NCBI GenBank assembly: GCA_030424545.1
Contig: JAUHWL010000015.1
Location: 1 to 64,000 of the forward strand
DNA from: Bacteroidia bacterium
Lineage (GTDB): Bacteria > Bacteroidota > Bacteroidia > Flavobacteriales > Schleiferiaceae
Direction of reading: 5' to 3'
Length of the DNA: 64,000 bases
The notes under the pieces were generated by a model. It ran no database searches. It was not told the origin of the DNA and saw nothing but the letters and a program-made list of their open reading frames with translations. Every line of letters starts with the position of its first letter. Within the stretch, counting starts at the first letter, position 1. Below are positions 21,210 through 30,161 of the stretch, piece by piece. The position numbers and the translations under genes were made by a program.

Positions 21210-21977
21210 TTACATGGGTTCAAAGGCAGCCGCAAAGTTTTCCATAAACTTCTTAGCAAGATTGTAATCTGTAGGTGTTGTGTGTGTTTGAGGCTCTGTT
21301 TCTACATCAATCACTCCACCTGGCCCATTAAAAAACTGAGCAACATCTAGTTTAAGCTTATAAACAGTAGTTTCACCTTGCTTTAAAATAAATGGTTTTT
21401 TAAATTTTCTTTCAGAATAAAACTCATCTGCCCCAGGGTGATATGCAACTAGAATATTGTTTGTATCTCCAATAGAACCACTTTTACTGGCACGTCCATT
21501 AATGAGCACAAACCTGTATTTCATCGCCCAGCTCCAATACATGCCTTGAGCAGAACTTAAAGGTTCCTCAGGCTTAAAATTAATTGGGTCTGATGCATTA
21601 AGTGTAGCATCTAAGCCAATTCCTGCACCTAGTTTTTCATACATCCCAACGGGTACCTGAAAAGTAAAAGTCATCTTATCTGGATTAGACGCATCTGCTA
21701 ACAATACAGAAGCTATATTCACAACCTCCCCATTTCCGTTTAAAGCTCTTAAATTGCTTAAATAGAATTGAAAAAATTCCATTTTATATTCATTTACATT
21801 ATCAACTGCAACAATTTCATCCCAAGCCATTGGGGTAGCTCCGTTGTACAATTCTATATCTAATTTCAATATTCCTGTTGTTGCATCTGCACTGCAATTA
21901 CAATCCTCTTTACAGCCAACAGCAATTGTGCTAATTAATATTGATAAAATAAATCCTTTAAGCAAAAACCTTTTCAT
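21210..21977 (-). CDS. MbnP-like lipoprotein, probable copper-binding partner of the di-heme enzyme
   Basis: This 255-residue lipoprotein (Cys22) has CKEDCNC at the mature N-terminus; the K-E-D after the Cys resembles the Bacteroidota surface-export signal. The body fits the MbnP family: a FYLSNLRAL strand, a QVPVGMYEKLGAGIGLD strand-turn, the Trp-rich GMYWSWAMKYRF (about 145-156), YHPG (179-182) and a late His (232). In characterised MbnP, copper binding depends on conversion of Trp to kynurenine by MbnH. The ATG overlaps the upstream paralogue's stop (ATGA), and the di-heme gene follows after 2 bp. Function here is inferred. Confidence 0.8.
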   Translation of the reverse strand: MKRFLLKGFILSILISTIAVGCKEDCNCSADATTGILKLDIELYNGATPMAWDEIVAVDNVNEYKMEFFQFYLSNLRALNGNGEVVNIASVLLADASNPDKMTFTFQVPVGMYEKLGAGIGLDATLNASDPINFKPEEPLSSAQGMYWSWAMKYRFVLINGRASKSGSIGDTNNILVAYHPGADEFYSERKFKKPFILKQGETTVYKLKLDVAQFFNGPGGVIDVETEPQTHTTPTDYNLAKKFMENFAAAFEPM

Positions 21978-22738
21978 ATCTGAACCAAATAAGCGTTTTT
22001 AAAATTTTGTTGTAAAACCTCGGTATTATCCATATCGGCTTGATTTGTTGCGTCTGCTTTTATTTGCGGAGTTACAATTGGATAAAGCCCGTTAAACAGT
22101 TGTTCTATTTGTAAAACAACGGCAAAAGTTACATCTTTTCCAGCAGCTACGTTAAAGCTTTTCGGTTGAAAATAATTTATTTGTAGCCCGTTGTTTGCAA
22201 CTACCCATTTCATTGGTATTGAAGGCTCAGTACCTGGTTTATTAGGATCTTGAATGCGCCCTGTAATGGTAATGAAGTTATAACCTTTGCCGGGGCCTCT
22301 ATATAAACTTGTATTTGTATTTAATACACTTTCTTTAGGCTGTAATTGCGGTGGGTAAAAATTGGCAGCAGAATCTACACCAACGATGTACTCATAAAAA
22401 CCCGTATAAGAACCTGGCTCTAAATAGGCAAGGTCTAAAAATTCTCCACTAGTCAATTTCCATTCAACTGGGTCAGAAGCTGGCAATGTATCTCCTGCGT
22501 TTACAAAATAGAAATCCGAATGAACGATACTTATTTCATCTATTTTAATAAATGCCCCTCCCGCAAAATACAACGAGTCTGGATTGTAATAATAACTCCC
22601 CCAATACGGGAAAATCTGAAGTTTTATGTTTTTATTCTCAATTGTACCTGGGTCATCCGAAAGAATACTTTTTTTACATGACAGAGTTCCCGCAGAAACA
22701 ACCAATACAAGAAATAAAAAATATTTTACAAATTTCAT
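21974..22738 (-). CDS. Diverged MbnP-like lipoprotein (paralogue)
   Basis: This 254-residue lipoprotein (signal ending TLSC, Cys21) shares the layout of the next gene: an early strand EISIVHSDFYFVN, an EPGSYTGFYEYIVGVD turn, and a late FAVVLQIEQLFNGLYPI strand matching KLKLDVAQFFNGPGGVI. The Trp-rich GMYWSW motif of the partner is missing; the equivalent stretch reads GKGYNFITITGRI. It is therefore a relative that probably lacks the modifiable Trp site. It is first in the three-gene operon. Homology is by eye and moderate. Confidence 0.65.
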   Translation of the reverse strand: MKFVKYFLFLVLVVSAGTLSCKKSILSDDPGTIENKNIKLQIFPYWGSYYYNPDSLYFAGGAFIKIDEISIVHSDFYFVNAGDTLPASDPVEWKLTSGEFLDLAYLEPGSYTGFYEYIVGVDSAANFYPPQLQPKESVLNTNTSLYRGPGKGYNFITITGRIQDPNKPGTEPSIPMKWVVANNGLQINYFQPKSFNVAAGKDVTFAVVLQIEQLFNGLYPIVTPQIKADATNQADMDNTEVLQQNFKNAYLVQI

Positions 22739-22841
22739 TTTATTTTTCTTTTAACTATATAAATCTATTGCTTTAAAATCTATTTCAAATCAATTTTATG
22801 CTGGCTCTATGCATGGCTTAGTAAACGCTTACAGCAATCTA

Positions 22842-23603
22842 TTAAGCTTCTGGTGCAGGCACTTGCAAATGATCTTTTGTTTGTTCTATTGCCTCCATGA
22901 TTGTGTTCATAATATTTACAGCAGAATCATTATAATCCAGCATAAGCGGATCTTTTATTGTAATGCTTAATTGGCAATCTTTCTTTTTCAAGAAGAGTCC
23001 TTTTTTATCAAAAGCTCTTCTAAAGCCATCAACAACTACTGGAATAACAACGGGCTTTAGCTCCTTTATTATATGTGCTGTTCCTTTTCTTCCAGGAACA
23101 AATGGGGTGGTTGTTCCTTGGGGAAAAGTAACTACCCACCCACTCTCAATTGCATGTTTTATTTTATGAATATCGCCAGGGTCTACACCTCTATCAACAG
23201 CTTGGCCTTTTGCCCTCCAAGAACGTTTAATGGATACCGAGCCTACATAAGAAAAAATCTTTGGCAAAATTCCCGCGCTCATGGTTTCTAAAGCCGCAAT
23301 AAAATAAACATCCAATTTTGGATTAAAAAGTGCCCAGAAAAAATTCACACGATTGTATACGCCCCATTTTGCTGCATTAAAAACTTGATACATACCTGCA
23401 ACATCAGCAAAATATGTTTGATGGTTGCTTACAAACAGAACCTTGGTTTTTGGTAATCCTTTTAAATTTTTAGCTCCCGTAATTGAGGTTTGATTGGCAA
23501 TATTAAACCTATACCATGTTATTGTACCAAATACAAAAATGATAATGCGTTTAAGAATTAAACTATTACCAAAAGCATCTTGCTTAAAGGGATTAAGATT
23601 CAT
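22842..23603 (-). CDS. 1-acyl-sn-glycerol-3-phosphate acyltransferase-like protein (PlsC family)
   Basis: This 253-residue membrane-associated protein has the acyltransferase fold motifs: SNHQTYFADVAGMY (block I), a central SIKRSWRAKG segment, and FPQGTTTPFVPGRKGTAHI (block III). The family transfers an acyl chain to lysophosphatidic acid. Block I is unusual: the His and the Asp are separated by five residues rather than the usual four (HX4D). The strong -7 element TATATTTG at 23626-23633 lies 23 bp before the ATG. It shares strand with the Nudix gene upstream but has its own promoter. Confidence 0.85.
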   Translation of the reverse strand: MNLNPFKQDAFGNSLILKRIIIFVFGTITWYRFNIANQTSITGAKNLKGLPKTKVLFVSNHQTYFADVAGMYQVFNAAKWGVYNRVNFFWALFNPKLDVYFIAALETMSAGILPKIFSYVGSVSIKRSWRAKGQAVDRGVDPGDIHKIKHAIESGWVVTFPQGTTTPFVPGRKGTAHIIKELKPVVIPVVVDGFRRAFDKKGLFLKKKDCQLSITIKDPLMLDYNDSAVNIMNTIMEAIEQTKDHLQVPAPEA

Positions 23604-23625
23604 TTTTGAATTTTACAATTGGCCG

Positions 23626-23633
23626 CAAATATA
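23626..23633 (-). promoter_or_regulatory. -7 promoter element of the plsC-like gene
   Basis: The minus strand reads TATATTTG (full consensus match). A TTG lies 15 bp upstream, closer than usual. The predicted leader is about 17 nt. Confidence 0.55.
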
Positions 23634-23654
23634 ACTTTTACCATTTTTCAAAAT

Positions 23655-24323
23655 TTATTTAATGCCATCATGATTCAACATGTTTTGTAAAAACATTGCG
23701 TGCAATTCGGCAATCATCATTGCTGTAGCGCCCCAAATCACCTCATTTTTAACATGGTATGCAGGCACTTGTACTCTTATTCCTCTTGCATTAACAAACG
23801 TATTTTTAAAATTTTCTGCCCGTAAAAACTCTTCAAAAGGTACTTCTAATATAAAATCTACTTCTGTTCTATCTGGGATAAAGCTGGGGCGCTCTTTTGC
23901 CGTACCCACTACAGGCTGAACCAAAAAATTACTTGGTGGAATATAAACTCTTGTTAATAATCCTTTTACTTCTATTAAGTTTCTATGCACACCAAACTCC
24001 TCATGCGTTTCTCGTAACGCTGTGTCTATTAAACTTGTATCATGTGCTTCCTTTTGTCCACCCGGTAAACTTATTTGTCCGCTATGTACTCCTGGATAAG
24101 CATTTCGCTTCATCAAGGCTATATGTGGTCTCTCTGCATGCGGATAAAAAAGCGCCAATACTCCCGCTTGCTTTGGGTTACTTTTTTCAATTTTGCCAAA
24201 ATCTGGCCTTTCTCTACCAGGGGGCATTGCGTTAAATTGGGCATCTAACCCAGGCAATTCTGTAGTAAAAGACTTTTCTAAATCATTTACAAAACCAAAG
24301 AAATTACTATCCCAACTAAGCAT
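23655..24323 (-). CDS. Nudix hydrolase, CoA pyrophosphatase-like
   Basis: This 222-residue protein contains the CoA-pyrophosphatase region MKRNAYPGVHSGQISLPGG followed by a Nudix box ending ALRETHEEFGV. The E expected after the first Nudix Gly is replaced, as in NudL/NUDT7-type enzymes, where the box is preceded by the conserved GQISLPGG. These enzymes split CoA and its derivatives into 4'-phosphopantetheine and 3',5'-ADP. The gene is preceded by a real Shine-Dalgarno-like GGAGG (24328-24332), rare in this window. Confidence 0.88.
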   Translation of the reverse strand: MLSWDSNFFGFVNDLEKSFTTELPGLDAQFNAMPPGRERPDFGKIEKSNPKQAGVLALFYPHAERPHIALMKRNAYPGVHSGQISLPGGQKEAHDTSLIDTALRETHEEFGVHRNLIEVKGLLTRVYIPPSNFLVQPVVGTAKERPSFIPDRTEVDFILEVPFEEFLRAENFKNTFVNARGIRVQVPAYHVKNEVIWGATAMMIAELHAMFLQNMLNHDGIK

Positions 24324-24327
24324 TTTA

Positions 24328-24332
24328 CCTCC
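24328..24332 (-). promoter_or_regulatory. Shine-Dalgarno-like ribosome binding site of the Nudix gene
   Basis: The minus strand reads GGAGG, with four bases before the ATG. Most genes here have only A-rich leaders, as expected for Bacteroidota, so this supports the start but is atypical. Confidence 0.5.
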
Positions 24333-24459
24333 AGATTTCTTTTTCTTGCTGAGAAATGAATTGAATTAACATAACTGCATTTTATACACGATTCATTTTA
24401 GACAAATCTATTGTGAAATCAACATTTTTGATTGTTTTATTATCTATTAAGTTCAAATG

Positions 24460-24467
24460 TAATTTTG
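24460..24467 (+). promoter_or_regulatory. Candidate -7 promoter element of oxyR
   Basis: TAATTTTG matches TAnnTTTG fully, 60 bp before the oxyR ATG. A TTG (24432-24434) lies 25 bp upstream, longer than the usual spacing. The 204-bp divergent gap between the Nudix gene and oxyR holds nothing else I can assign. Confidence 0.35.
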
Positions 24468-24527
24468 TTTGTCTAATTTTCGCCCTTATCCACTTAGAAC
24501 GTACTTATACGCTTATAAACCTAAACA

Positions 24528-25457
24528 ATGACGTTAACCCAATTACAATACATTATAGCCGTAGATACGCATAGGCATTTCGGTAGGGCAGCAGAATCTT
24601 GTTTTGTAACTCAGCCAACATTAAGCATGCAATTGCATAAACTAGAAGATGAACTTGGCCTAGTGTTGTTTAACAGAAGTAAACAACCTGTAGAACCTAC
24701 AGAAATAGGCAAAAAAATAATTGCCCAAGCAAGAATTGTGCTTTCTGAAGCTGAAAAAATAGAGCAACAGGCACAAGCGGCAACTGGTGATATTTCTGGC
24801 GTTTTTAAGTTGGGCATTATTCCAACCGTTGCGCCAAATTTAATCTACAGATTCATTAATAACTTTAAAAATCAATTGGGCGATGTGCAGCTAATAATTG
24901 AAGAAATGCACACCGAACAAATCATAAAGAACTTATACAATAATGATATAGATGCTGCCATTTTAGCCACCCCGCTAGAAGAAAAAGGCATTGAAGAAAT
25001 TCCGCTTTATTATGAACCGTTTATGGCTTTTGTACCCGATGGGCATAGGCTAGCTAAAGATGATTTTGTGCTTTGCAGCGAACTAGATATTGAAGATTTA
25101 CTCTTGCTAAATAAAGGGCATTGTTTTAGAAATAGCGTTATCAAGATTTGCCAACAAAACAAAGAAAAAGAGGCAAACATGAAGTTAGAAAGCGGCAACT
25201 TTGATACCCTTATGCGCTTGGCAAAACTCGGCTATGGAATGACTTTAATTCCTTATTTAACAGCAATTGACCTGCATGATTCTGAAAAGAAATTTATAAA
25301 AGCCGTTGCAGAACCTACTCCAAGTAGAGAAATAAGTTTGGTTTATGCAAGCAGTAATGTAAAGTGGGCAATACTAGAAAAGTTGGCGCCCATTATTAGA
25401 GCTAGCGTGCCTAAAAGATTATTGTTTGAAAAAAATGAAGTAATTACGCCTATGTAA
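24528..25457 (+). CDS. oxyR: LysR-family peroxide sensor OxyR
   Basis: This 309-residue protein has an N-terminal winged helix (FGRAAESCFVTQPTLSMQLH) and a LysR substrate-binding domain. The redox pair falls at exactly the E. coli OxyR positions: Cys199 in NKGHCFRNSV and Cys208 in VIKICQQ. Peroxide forms a disulphide between these residues and switches the tetramer to activation of catalase, AhpCF, Dps and similar genes. No such target is adjacent; the divergent neighbour is a Nudix hydrolase, and the di-heme peroxidase operon is about 2 kb away. It ends one base before the convergent mltF-like gene. Confidence 0.95.
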   Translation: MTLTQLQYIIAVDTHRHFGRAAESCFVTQPTLSMQLHKLEDELGLVLFNRSKQPVEPTEIGKKIIAQARIVLSEAEKIEQQAQAATGDISGVFKLGIIPTVAPNLIYRFINNFKNQLGDVQLIIEEMHTEQIIKNLYNNDIDAAILATPLEEKGIEEIPLYYEPFMAFVPDGHRLAKDDFVLCSELDIEDLLLLNKGHCFRNSVIKICQQNKEKEANMKLESGNFDTLMRLAKLGYGMTLIPYLTAIDLHDSEKKFIKAVAEPTPSREISLVYASSNVKWAILEKLAPIIRASVPKRLLFEKNEVITPM

Positions 25458-26933
25458 TTAATTAAGAGCTAAAGATTTTTGTGCTGGCTTTTTATCATAG
25501 TATGCTTTGTAAAATGCATAATAGCGCATTACCTTCTCTACATAATCTACAGGTTGTTTGCCATTGCAGTACCCCCTTTTAGCCACAGGGTCTTTGTAAT
25601 ATTTTGGTTGAGATTTTTTCTCTAACATAACCTCTACGTTGTCTTTCCAGACTTGCGGGTTCAATCCATATTTTTCTGCTAAATACATGGCATCTAATAC
25701 ATGGCCAGGGCCCGCATTGTAACTGGCCAATACAAAATAGATAATCTGTGTTGTATCTTCAATGCGCTTATACCAAAACTGATCTAACCATTGTAAAAAT
25801 CTTGTACCTGCAATTACATTGGGTTCGGGCATTAGTAACATTGTACTATCTATACCAAAACGTTTTCCTGTATTGGGCAATACTTGCATCAAACCAACAG
25901 CGCCAAAACTTGATTTAGCACTCGGATTAAACTTTGACTCTTTATTCACTAAAGATGCCAACAGCAACCAATCCCAATCAATATATACCGCATGCTTTTT
26001 TAAAATATCATCATAAGGAGAAATAATACCTCCTTTAACAACCAGGTAGTTTTTTGGATTATGTAAATGCCCTCTAGACCCAAAGTATTTATTGTAAATC
26101 ATGTTAAATCTTGTCGATTTTTTTCGTTCGGCAATCCAAGATTCTAAAAGTTTTTTTAAGTGCAGGTTTCCTTTCGGGATGGCCCAAGCAATGCTTTGAC
26201 TTAGACTCACAGGAACCGAAATGTCTAAGTTTTTATAGATTGACGCATGAATCTTGGCGACATTTTCATCCATAACCGTATATTCAATTTCGCCCTTGGC
26301 AACCATTTCAACCAGCTCATCTGTTCCTAATTCTGATGGCACTGTTTTTATAGTTAAGTCTATTCCGTTTTCGGCCGCATAGTTTTGTAATCTGGCGTAA
26401 AACGCAGAACCCGTATTAACATATACCGTTTTACCGTTTAAATCTAGTGCATCTTGTATTAGCCGTGCTTTGCGCTGTTTTTTTGATAGTTTTTTATACC
26501 CTTCTGGCAATTGCTGGACTAGTACTTGTCTTGTTCTTAGTACTTCTGGAGAAAAATCTAAATATGCCCTTCTATCTTTTGTAATGGTAATGTTTCCAGC
26601 GGCTATATCCCCTTTTCCGGCTTGTAAACTATCTAGTAAATAATCAAAGTCGCGAATTACATTTATCTTTAAATGCAAGCCATTGTCTTTGCAAAAAAGC
26701 TTCAGCATTTCATATTCAAAACCGCGTGGCTGACCTTTAAAAATATAATAGCTTGCAATGTTGTTGCTCATCAAAACATTAAGAGTTCCATCTTCTAAGA
26801 GCTTAACTTGCTGTATACTATCTGTTTTTAAATAATCATCATCGGCATCTTCTTCAATTTCTGCCGAGTTACAAGATGTAAAAATCAATGCTATAGGCAG
26901 AAAAAAAATCAGTATGTTGGCCTTAAATGGCAT
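25458..26933 (-). CDS. mltF: MltF-like membrane-bound lytic transglycosylase
   Basis: This 491-residue lipoprotein (signal to LIFTSC) fuses a solute-binding-protein type 3 domain (about 45-285, including GDIAAGNITITKDRRAYLDFS) to a C-terminal SLT lysozyme-like domain (about 315-460). The catalytic Glu is in NKESKFNPSAKSSFGAVGLM, with the family motifs GLMQVLP and LASYNAGPGHV. MltF cleaves the MurNAc-GlcNAc bond with 1,6-anhydro product formation, and the binding domain is thought to regulate activity through muropeptides. Length and order match the E. coli protein. Confidence 0.95.
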   Translation of the reverse strand: MPFKANILIFFLPIALIFTSCNSAEIEEDADDDYLKTDSIQQVKLLEDGTLNVLMSNNIASYYIFKGQPRGFEYEMLKLFCKDNGLHLKINVIRDFDYLLDSLQAGKGDIAAGNITITKDRRAYLDFSPEVLRTRQVLVQQLPEGYKKLSKKQRKARLIQDALDLNGKTVYVNTGSAFYARLQNYAAENGIDLTIKTVPSELGTDELVEMVAKGEIEYTVMDENVAKIHASIYKNLDISVPVSLSQSIAWAIPKGNLHLKKLLESWIAERKKSTRFNMIYNKYFGSRGHLHNPKNYLVVKGGIISPYDDILKKHAVYIDWDWLLLASLVNKESKFNPSAKSSFGAVGLMQVLPNTGKRFGIDSTMLLMPEPNVIAGTRFLQWLDQFWYKRIEDTTQIIYFVLASYNAGPGHVLDAMYLAEKYGLNPQVWKDNVEVMLEKKSQPKYYKDPVAKRGYCNGKQPVDYVEKVMRYYAFYKAYYDKKPAQKSLALN

Positions 26934-27045
26934 AAGCAGTTTTTAATTATTACTGAAAGTATAACCAACACTGCGTTAAACAACAACAAACATCTTCAAG
27001 TTATTAACAGCACTAATAGATGAATAAAAAAGAGGCATAAAATAA

Positions 27046-27933
27046 ATGACGAATCAAAAAGAAATTAAATGGCCTGTTACCTTTTCTAGAATTGCTACTG
27101 CCGTAGCATTTTCGCCAACAGCCTTGGCTGTAATGTTTGAAGCAATGCGCATTGCTGATAAGTTTGGTGCGGAAATATTTTTTATACATGCCGGAAAAAA
27201 GAATAAAGAAACTCAGGCCCGGCTTGATAAGTTATTAACACAATTAAAAGCCGCAAACGTGCCGCATACCGTAGTTTGGAGAGATGAAGAGCCTGCTACA
27301 GCCATACTTAATGCCTGCAAAGAGAACAACATAGACCTCCTTATAGCAGGTGCCATGCAGCATGAAAATCTAGTTCAATATTTTAGAGGTTCTATAGCAC
27401 GAAAGCTTTGTAGAAAGGCAAATTGCTCCCTCATGCTTTTAACACACCCAGAAATAGAAAGTACACCTTGCAACAGAATTATTGTAAATGGTTTGAAACA
27501 CCCCAAAACAGCAGATACAATTAAAACCGCATTTTATACCGCCAAAGCCTTTGGAACAAAAGAAATCACCATTGTAGAAGAAGTAGACCCTAAAGATGTG
27601 GGCATTGCTGCTGATGATGATTTAACCATTGCAAAAGCAAATAGAAAAAAAGCAAACATTGCCAGAAATGAGCATTTGCGATTAGAAAAGTTAATGTCTG
27701 AACTGCCAATAGAAATAGACATAGACGTTATTGAACGCTGCATCTTTGGTAAAAAAGGTTATTCTATTGGTCATTTCACAGAAAAAAATAGGGCTGATTT
27801 GCTCATATTAAACTCTCCAGATACCACCCTTGGATTTTTAGACAGAATTTTTACACATGATTTAGAATACATTTTGTCTGATTTACCTACCGATATATTG
27901 CTGGTTCATTCTACTAAAAATGCCAACGTATGA
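27046..27933 (+). CDS. Tandem universal stress protein (UspA family)
   Basis: This 295-residue cytosolic protein has two Usp domains. The first (about 12-145) includes FSPTALAVMFEAMRIADKFG and DLLIAGAMQ, with a nucleotide-loop-like RGSIARKLCRKANCSLMLL. The second (about 150-290) has the more divergent end DLPTDILLVHS. Its TGA overlaps the ATG of the SulP gene (ATGA), indicating a coupled pair. Usp domains commonly accompany transporters and often bind nucleotides. Whether this one binds ATP is not certain from the sequence. Confidence 0.9.
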   Translation: MTNQKEIKWPVTFSRIATAVAFSPTALAVMFEAMRIADKFGAEIFFIHAGKKNKETQARLDKLLTQLKAANVPHTVVWRDEEPATAILNACKENNIDLLIAGAMQHENLVQYFRGSIARKLCRKANCSLMLLTHPEIESTPCNRIIVNGLKHPKTADTIKTAFYTAKAFGTKEITIVEEVDPKDVGIAADDDLTIAKANRKKANIARNEHLRLEKLMSELPIEIDIDVIERCIFGKKGYSIGHFTEKNRADLLILNSPDTTLGFLDRIFTHDLEYILSDLPTDILLVHSTKNANV

Positions 27934-30161
27934 ATTTACCAAAACAAGGGTTAGCAGGTCTTAAAGAAAATTGGCGCAAAGATTTATTCTCAGGATTTGT
28001 CGTTTCATTAATTGCACTTCCGCTAGGATTAGGCCTGGCCATGGCAAGCGGTGCCCCACCAATTGCGGGGATAATAACAGCTGTTGTTGGCAGTATTTTT
28101 ATAACCATTTTTGGCGGCAGTTTTATAACCATTACAGGCCCTGGTAACGGTTTGGCCGTTGCAACCATAGCAGCTGTAGAGTTACTAGGTCAAGGCAACA
28201 TGAACCAAGGTTGGATGTTTACAATGGCCGCAATTGTAATGAGTGGTGTAATCATTTTTTTACTCGGTATTTTACGTTTCGGGTCGCTTAGTGATTTTTT
28301 TCCGCCTGTTGCCGTAGAAGGAATGTTGGGTGCCATTGGACTGATTATTATGGCCCGCCAATTACATATTATGCTGGGCTTTAAACCGAGTGCAGATAAT
28401 ACCATTGAGTATTTATCTCAAGTTCCTGATACCGTTTCATGGTTATTTGAAGAAGGATCTTTTTTCGTTGCATTTATTGGGATAGTGAGCTTAGTCATTA
28501 TGGCTGGATATTCGCAAATACGGTCCAAAATTTTTCATTTGGTTCCTGCCCCAATGTGGATTGTTGTGCTAAGTATAGCATTAAGTTATGGTTTACAATT
28601 TAGCGGAATGCAGGGGCTTATTCCGAATGAAATGAGCATCATTATTCCAGAAGATTTGTTTGGCCAATACCAGCCTCCAGATTTTAGCTTGATAGCCACT
28701 AGCAACTTTTGGGTTGCCGTTATTACCCTCACCTTAATAGCAAGTATAGAAACACTTTTAAGTATTAAAGGGATAGAGCGTTTAGATTTTTTTAAACGCA
28801 AAGCAAATTCCAATAAAGATCTAAGAGCCCATGGTTTGGCTACTGCAGCCTCAGGTTTTTTAGGCGGATTAAATGTTGTTACCGTAATTGCCCGAAGCTC
28901 AGTAAACGCCAATAACGGTGCAAAAACAAGATTTTCAAATCTATTTCACGGGCTTATTCTTGCCGTGATTATATTATTTCTACCCAATTTAGTTTCACGC
29001 ATTCCGCTTCCAGCGCTTGCAGCAATTTTAGTTTATACCGGGTATAAGCTAATTTCTCCAAAAAACATTATACAGCTTAGTAAAATGGGCTGGGAAACGT
29101 TTACCATCTATGCCTTAACTTTTATTATCACCCTTGTTAATGGCATTATTCCTGGCATTTTAAGCGGAATATTTATCACCTTGCTTTTGCAACTTATTAC
29201 TACACGTAGGGCAGGATTAATTTTAAGAAACATATTTAGGCCCAATACTTTATTGTACACAGAAGATGATGGCACCTTTGTTTTAAGTGTACAGAAATAT
29301 GCCAACTTCTTAAATTTTGCACGCATGCGTGTTAAAATGGATTCTATTCCAAAAGGCTCCCAAATTATTGTAGACTTTACACTATGCGAATTCATAGATA
29401 ATTCGGTGATGGAAAATTTAACCATCTACAACGAAATTCATCAACGCAAAGGTGGCGGAGTAGAAATTATTGGCTTAGATAATCTACAGGCTTCATCAGA
29501 CCATCCTTTTGCACCTTGGGTACCCATAGTTGGTAACAATCCCAAAAAAGATAAAGTGTTAAGCAAACGGCAAAAAAGTATGCGCATTTATGCACAAGAA
29601 TTAAACATGAATTTCTATACACCTGCCAATACCACAACAAACAGCCTGCAGAACTTTAACTATTTCAAAACAAAAAGCTTAGATAATTTTAGAAATGAAA
29701 TACTGGGCACCATTGGCAGAGCGCATTTCAAAATGTTAGATTTAGATTATCATGTGGGTGAGTTTATTGCGCAGGAATCGTTGCATGTAACCTTAATAAC
29801 CCTAGATTTTGATTTTGACATTCCAGACTTTGTCATGCACGAAGAAGGGTTTTTAGACCGCTTGGTTTCCGTGGCTGGATTTACCGACATCAGCTTTAAA
29901 AAGCATACCGACTTTACCAAACGGTTTTATTTAAAAGGCCCCCAACCTGCCAAAGTAAAACGCTTTTTTAAAGATGAGTTAATCATGTTTTTCGAGTCTA
30001 ATAAACCCTACAACATTGAAGCAAAAAATGGACGTATCCTTATCTTCGGTAAAGAGCGCTTAGCAAGTCTAAGCGAAATAAAACTAATGGTTAGTTTTGC
30101 AATCCGATTAGCGGAATTAACACAAGTTTTATTTAAACAAAAGGTAGATGCTTGGACTTAA
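27930..30161 (+). CDS. SulP/SLC26 family anion transporter with an extra C-terminal domain
   Basis: The first ~420 residues are a SulP permease of about 11-12 membrane spans, with GFVVSLIALPLGLGLAMASG and FITITGPGNGLAV near the start and SIETLLSIKGIERLD. A STAS domain follows (about 445-520: IIVDFTLCEFIDNSVME). Members carry bicarbonate, sulphate or other anions; the substrate here is not evident. Unusually, some 170 further residues (about 570-743) form a soluble domain (including FTDISFKKHTDFTKRF and KNGRILIFGKERL) that I cannot name. The gene overlaps usp by 4 bp and miaE by 14 bp. Confidence 0.9.
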   Translation: MNLPKQGLAGLKENWRKDLFSGFVVSLIALPLGLGLAMASGAPPIAGIITAVVGSIFITIFGGSFITITGPGNGLAVATIAAVELLGQGNMNQGWMFTMAAIVMSGVIIFLLGILRFGSLSDFFPPVAVEGMLGAIGLIIMARQLHIMLGFKPSADNTIEYLSQVPDTVSWLFEEGSFFVAFIGIVSLVIMAGYSQIRSKIFHLVPAPMWIVVLSIALSYGLQFSGMQGLIPNEMSIIIPEDLFGQYQPPDFSLIATSNFWVAVITLTLIASIETLLSIKGIERLDFFKRKANSNKDLRAHGLATAASGFLGGLNVVTVIARSSVNANNGAKTRFSNLFHGLILAVIILFLPNLVSRIPLPALAAILVYTGYKLISPKNIIQLSKMGWETFTIYALTFIITLVNGIIPGILSGIFITLLLQLITTRRAGLILRNIFRPNTLLYTEDDGTFVLSVQKYANFLNFARMRVKMDSIPKGSQIIVDFTLCEFIDNSVMENLTIYNEIHQRKGGGVEIIGLDNLQASSDHPFAPWVPIVGNNPKKDKVLSKRQKSMRIYAQELNMNFYTPANTTTNSLQNFNYFKTKSLDNFRNEILGTIGRAHFKMLDLDYHVGEFIAQESLHVTLITLDFDFDIPDFVMHEEGFLDRLVSVAGFTDISFKKHTDFTKRFYLKGPQPAKVKRFFKDELIMFFESNKPYNIEAKNGRILIFGKERLASLSEIKLMVSFAIRLAELTQVLFKQKVDAWT

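Noticed and set aside
20221..22738. A methanobactin biosynthesis locus
   Set aside because: No precursor peptide or mbnB/mbnC-like genes are present; only the MbnP/MbnH-like part is seen.
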